5,712 nt of DNA from Sulfuricella sp. (GTDB taxonomy: Bacteria; Pseudomonadota; Gammaproteobacteria; Burkholderiales; Sulfuricellaceae): NCBI GenBank assembly GCA_019911785.1, contig JAIOJM010000332.1, positions 1 to 5,712 on the forward strand. The letters run 5' to 3'. The translations under genes and the position numbers were made by a program. Of this stretch, positions 5,184-5,712 are shown piece by piece; the first letter of the stretch is position 1, and every line of letters starts with the position of its first letter. Below the pieces are notes generated by a model. That model was given only the letters and a program-made list of their open reading frames with translations, had not been told where the DNA came from and searched no databases.

Positions 5184-5712
5184 GTGAAAAATTTCTCCCG
5201 CACATTATTGCTGAGTGGCTGTATGGTTATGGCCGGCCTGCTTTCCTTGCCGGCGGACGCTTCGTCGCTGGACAGCCTCAAAACCTTTCTTTCCGAAGTC
5301 AAATCCGCCCGGGCGCACTTCAAGCAGCTGGTCCTCGACAAAAAGCTGACCACGGTGCAGGAGTCGAGCGGCACCATGCTGTTTTCCCGCCCCGGCAAGT
5401 TTCGCTGGGTTTATGAAAAGCCTTACGAGCAGCTGATCGTCGGGGATGGCGCCAAGCTGTGGATGTACGATGTCGATCTCAAGCAGGTCACGGTGAAGCA
5501 GATGGACCGGGCGCTCGGTTCGAGCCCTGCGGCTCTGCTGGCGGGTAACAACGAGATCGAGAAACACTTCGACCTGAAGGATATCGGCAAGCGTGGCACC
5601 ATGGAATGGCTGGAGGCGATACCGAAGGACAAGGAGAGCACCTTCGAGAGCATGCGTATGGGTTTCTCCGAGAAGGGGCTCGAAGTGATGGAATTGCGCG
5701 ACCATTTCGGCC
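5184..5712 (+). CDS. lolA: LolA, periplasmic lipoprotein carrier (3' end missing)
   Basis: LolA accepts outer-membrane lipoproteins from the LolCDE transporter and carries them through the periplasm to LolB. The frame starts with GTG at 5184, four bases after GAGG, and stays open to the right edge (176 codons). LolA proteins are about 200-210 residues, so only about 30 are missing. Residues 2-26 form a signal peptide (basic KNFSR, hydrophobic core, cleavage expected after ADA at 24-26). The mature part has the LolA pattern: LDSLKTFL, FSRPGKFRWVYEKPY (the Arg of 'RP', residue 69, aligns with Arg43 of mature E. coli LolA), LWMYDVDLKQVTV, and SPAALLAG at 114-121. An in-frame ATG at 5157 lacks a ribosome binding site. 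Codon use is strongly biased to G/C third positions, unlike the minus-strand genes, so this is probably core chromosome. Confidence 0.94.
   Translation, partial: MKNFSRTLLLSGCMVMAGLLSLPADASSLDSLKTFLSEVKSARAHFKQLVLDKKLTTVQESSGTMLFSRPGKFRWVYEKPYEQLIVGDGAKLWMYDVDLKQVTVKQMDRALGSSPAALLAGNNEIEKHFDLKDIGKRGTMEWLEAIPKDKESTFESMRMGFSEKGLEVMELRDHFG

Noticed and set aside
5208..5222. A lipobox-like LSGC in the LolA signal peptide (Cys13)
   Set aside because: The hydrophobic core continues past the cysteine to a good signal peptidase I site at ADA (24-26), and LolA is a soluble carrier. A lipoprotein reading would leave a very short hydrophobic region before the cysteine.
5205..5705. A 166-residue open frame on the minus strand opposite lolA
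   Set aside because: It lies wholly antisense to a clear LolA frame with a signal peptide and family motifs. Its His/Leu/Arg-rich sequence is typical of a shadow frame in GC-rich DNA.

Overview
The window looks like a proteobacterial chromosome, most likely betaproteobacterial. This rests mainly on the LolA-type protein at the right edge, whose 'RPGKFRW', 'LWMYDVDLKQVTV' and 'SPAALLAG' stretches resemble betaproteobacterial LolA. The taxon is an inference from remembered family resemblance, not from a search.

Layout. Positions 1-4886 hold a tightly packed set of genes, all on the minus strand and read from right to left. They are a 25-codon upstream ORF (4809-4886), a DUF2130 coiled-coil protein with a PD-(D/E)XK-like C-terminal domain (3511-4812), a SIR2-fold protein (2297-3514), a HerA/DUF87-type ATPase (391-2307), a KTSC-domain protein (175-387) and the first 50 codons of another protein that leaves the window on the left (1-152). 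Four of the five junctions overlap or nearly touch: ATGA overlaps at the first two, 11 bp at SIR2-HerA and a 3-nt gap at HerA-KTSC. The last gap is 22 bp with its own ribosome binding site. This reads as one polycistronic unit. Positions 4887-5183 are a divergent intergenic region with one extended -10 candidate per strand and a tRNA 3'-end-like sequence at about 5059-5108. From 5184 the plus strand carries lolA, cut by the right edge.

How the genes may work together. SIR2 plus HerA is a known antiphage pair (SIR2-HerA, also called Nezha), in which a SIR2 NADase assembles with a hexameric HerA ATPase and depletes NAD+ during infection. Here the pair sits inside a longer coupled cassette. A possible nuclease (DUF2130) lies upstream. 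A small KTSC protein and a gene whose product turns hydrophobic from about residue 38 lie downstream. Whether the extra genes belong to the system is inference, but the coupling is directly visible.

The right-hand boundary looks like the edge of an island. lolA strongly prefers codons ending in G or C, the cassette does not, and a partial tRNA-like 3' end lies between them, as expected where an element has inserted into a tRNA gene. No integrase, transposase, CRISPR array or complete RNA gene is visible.
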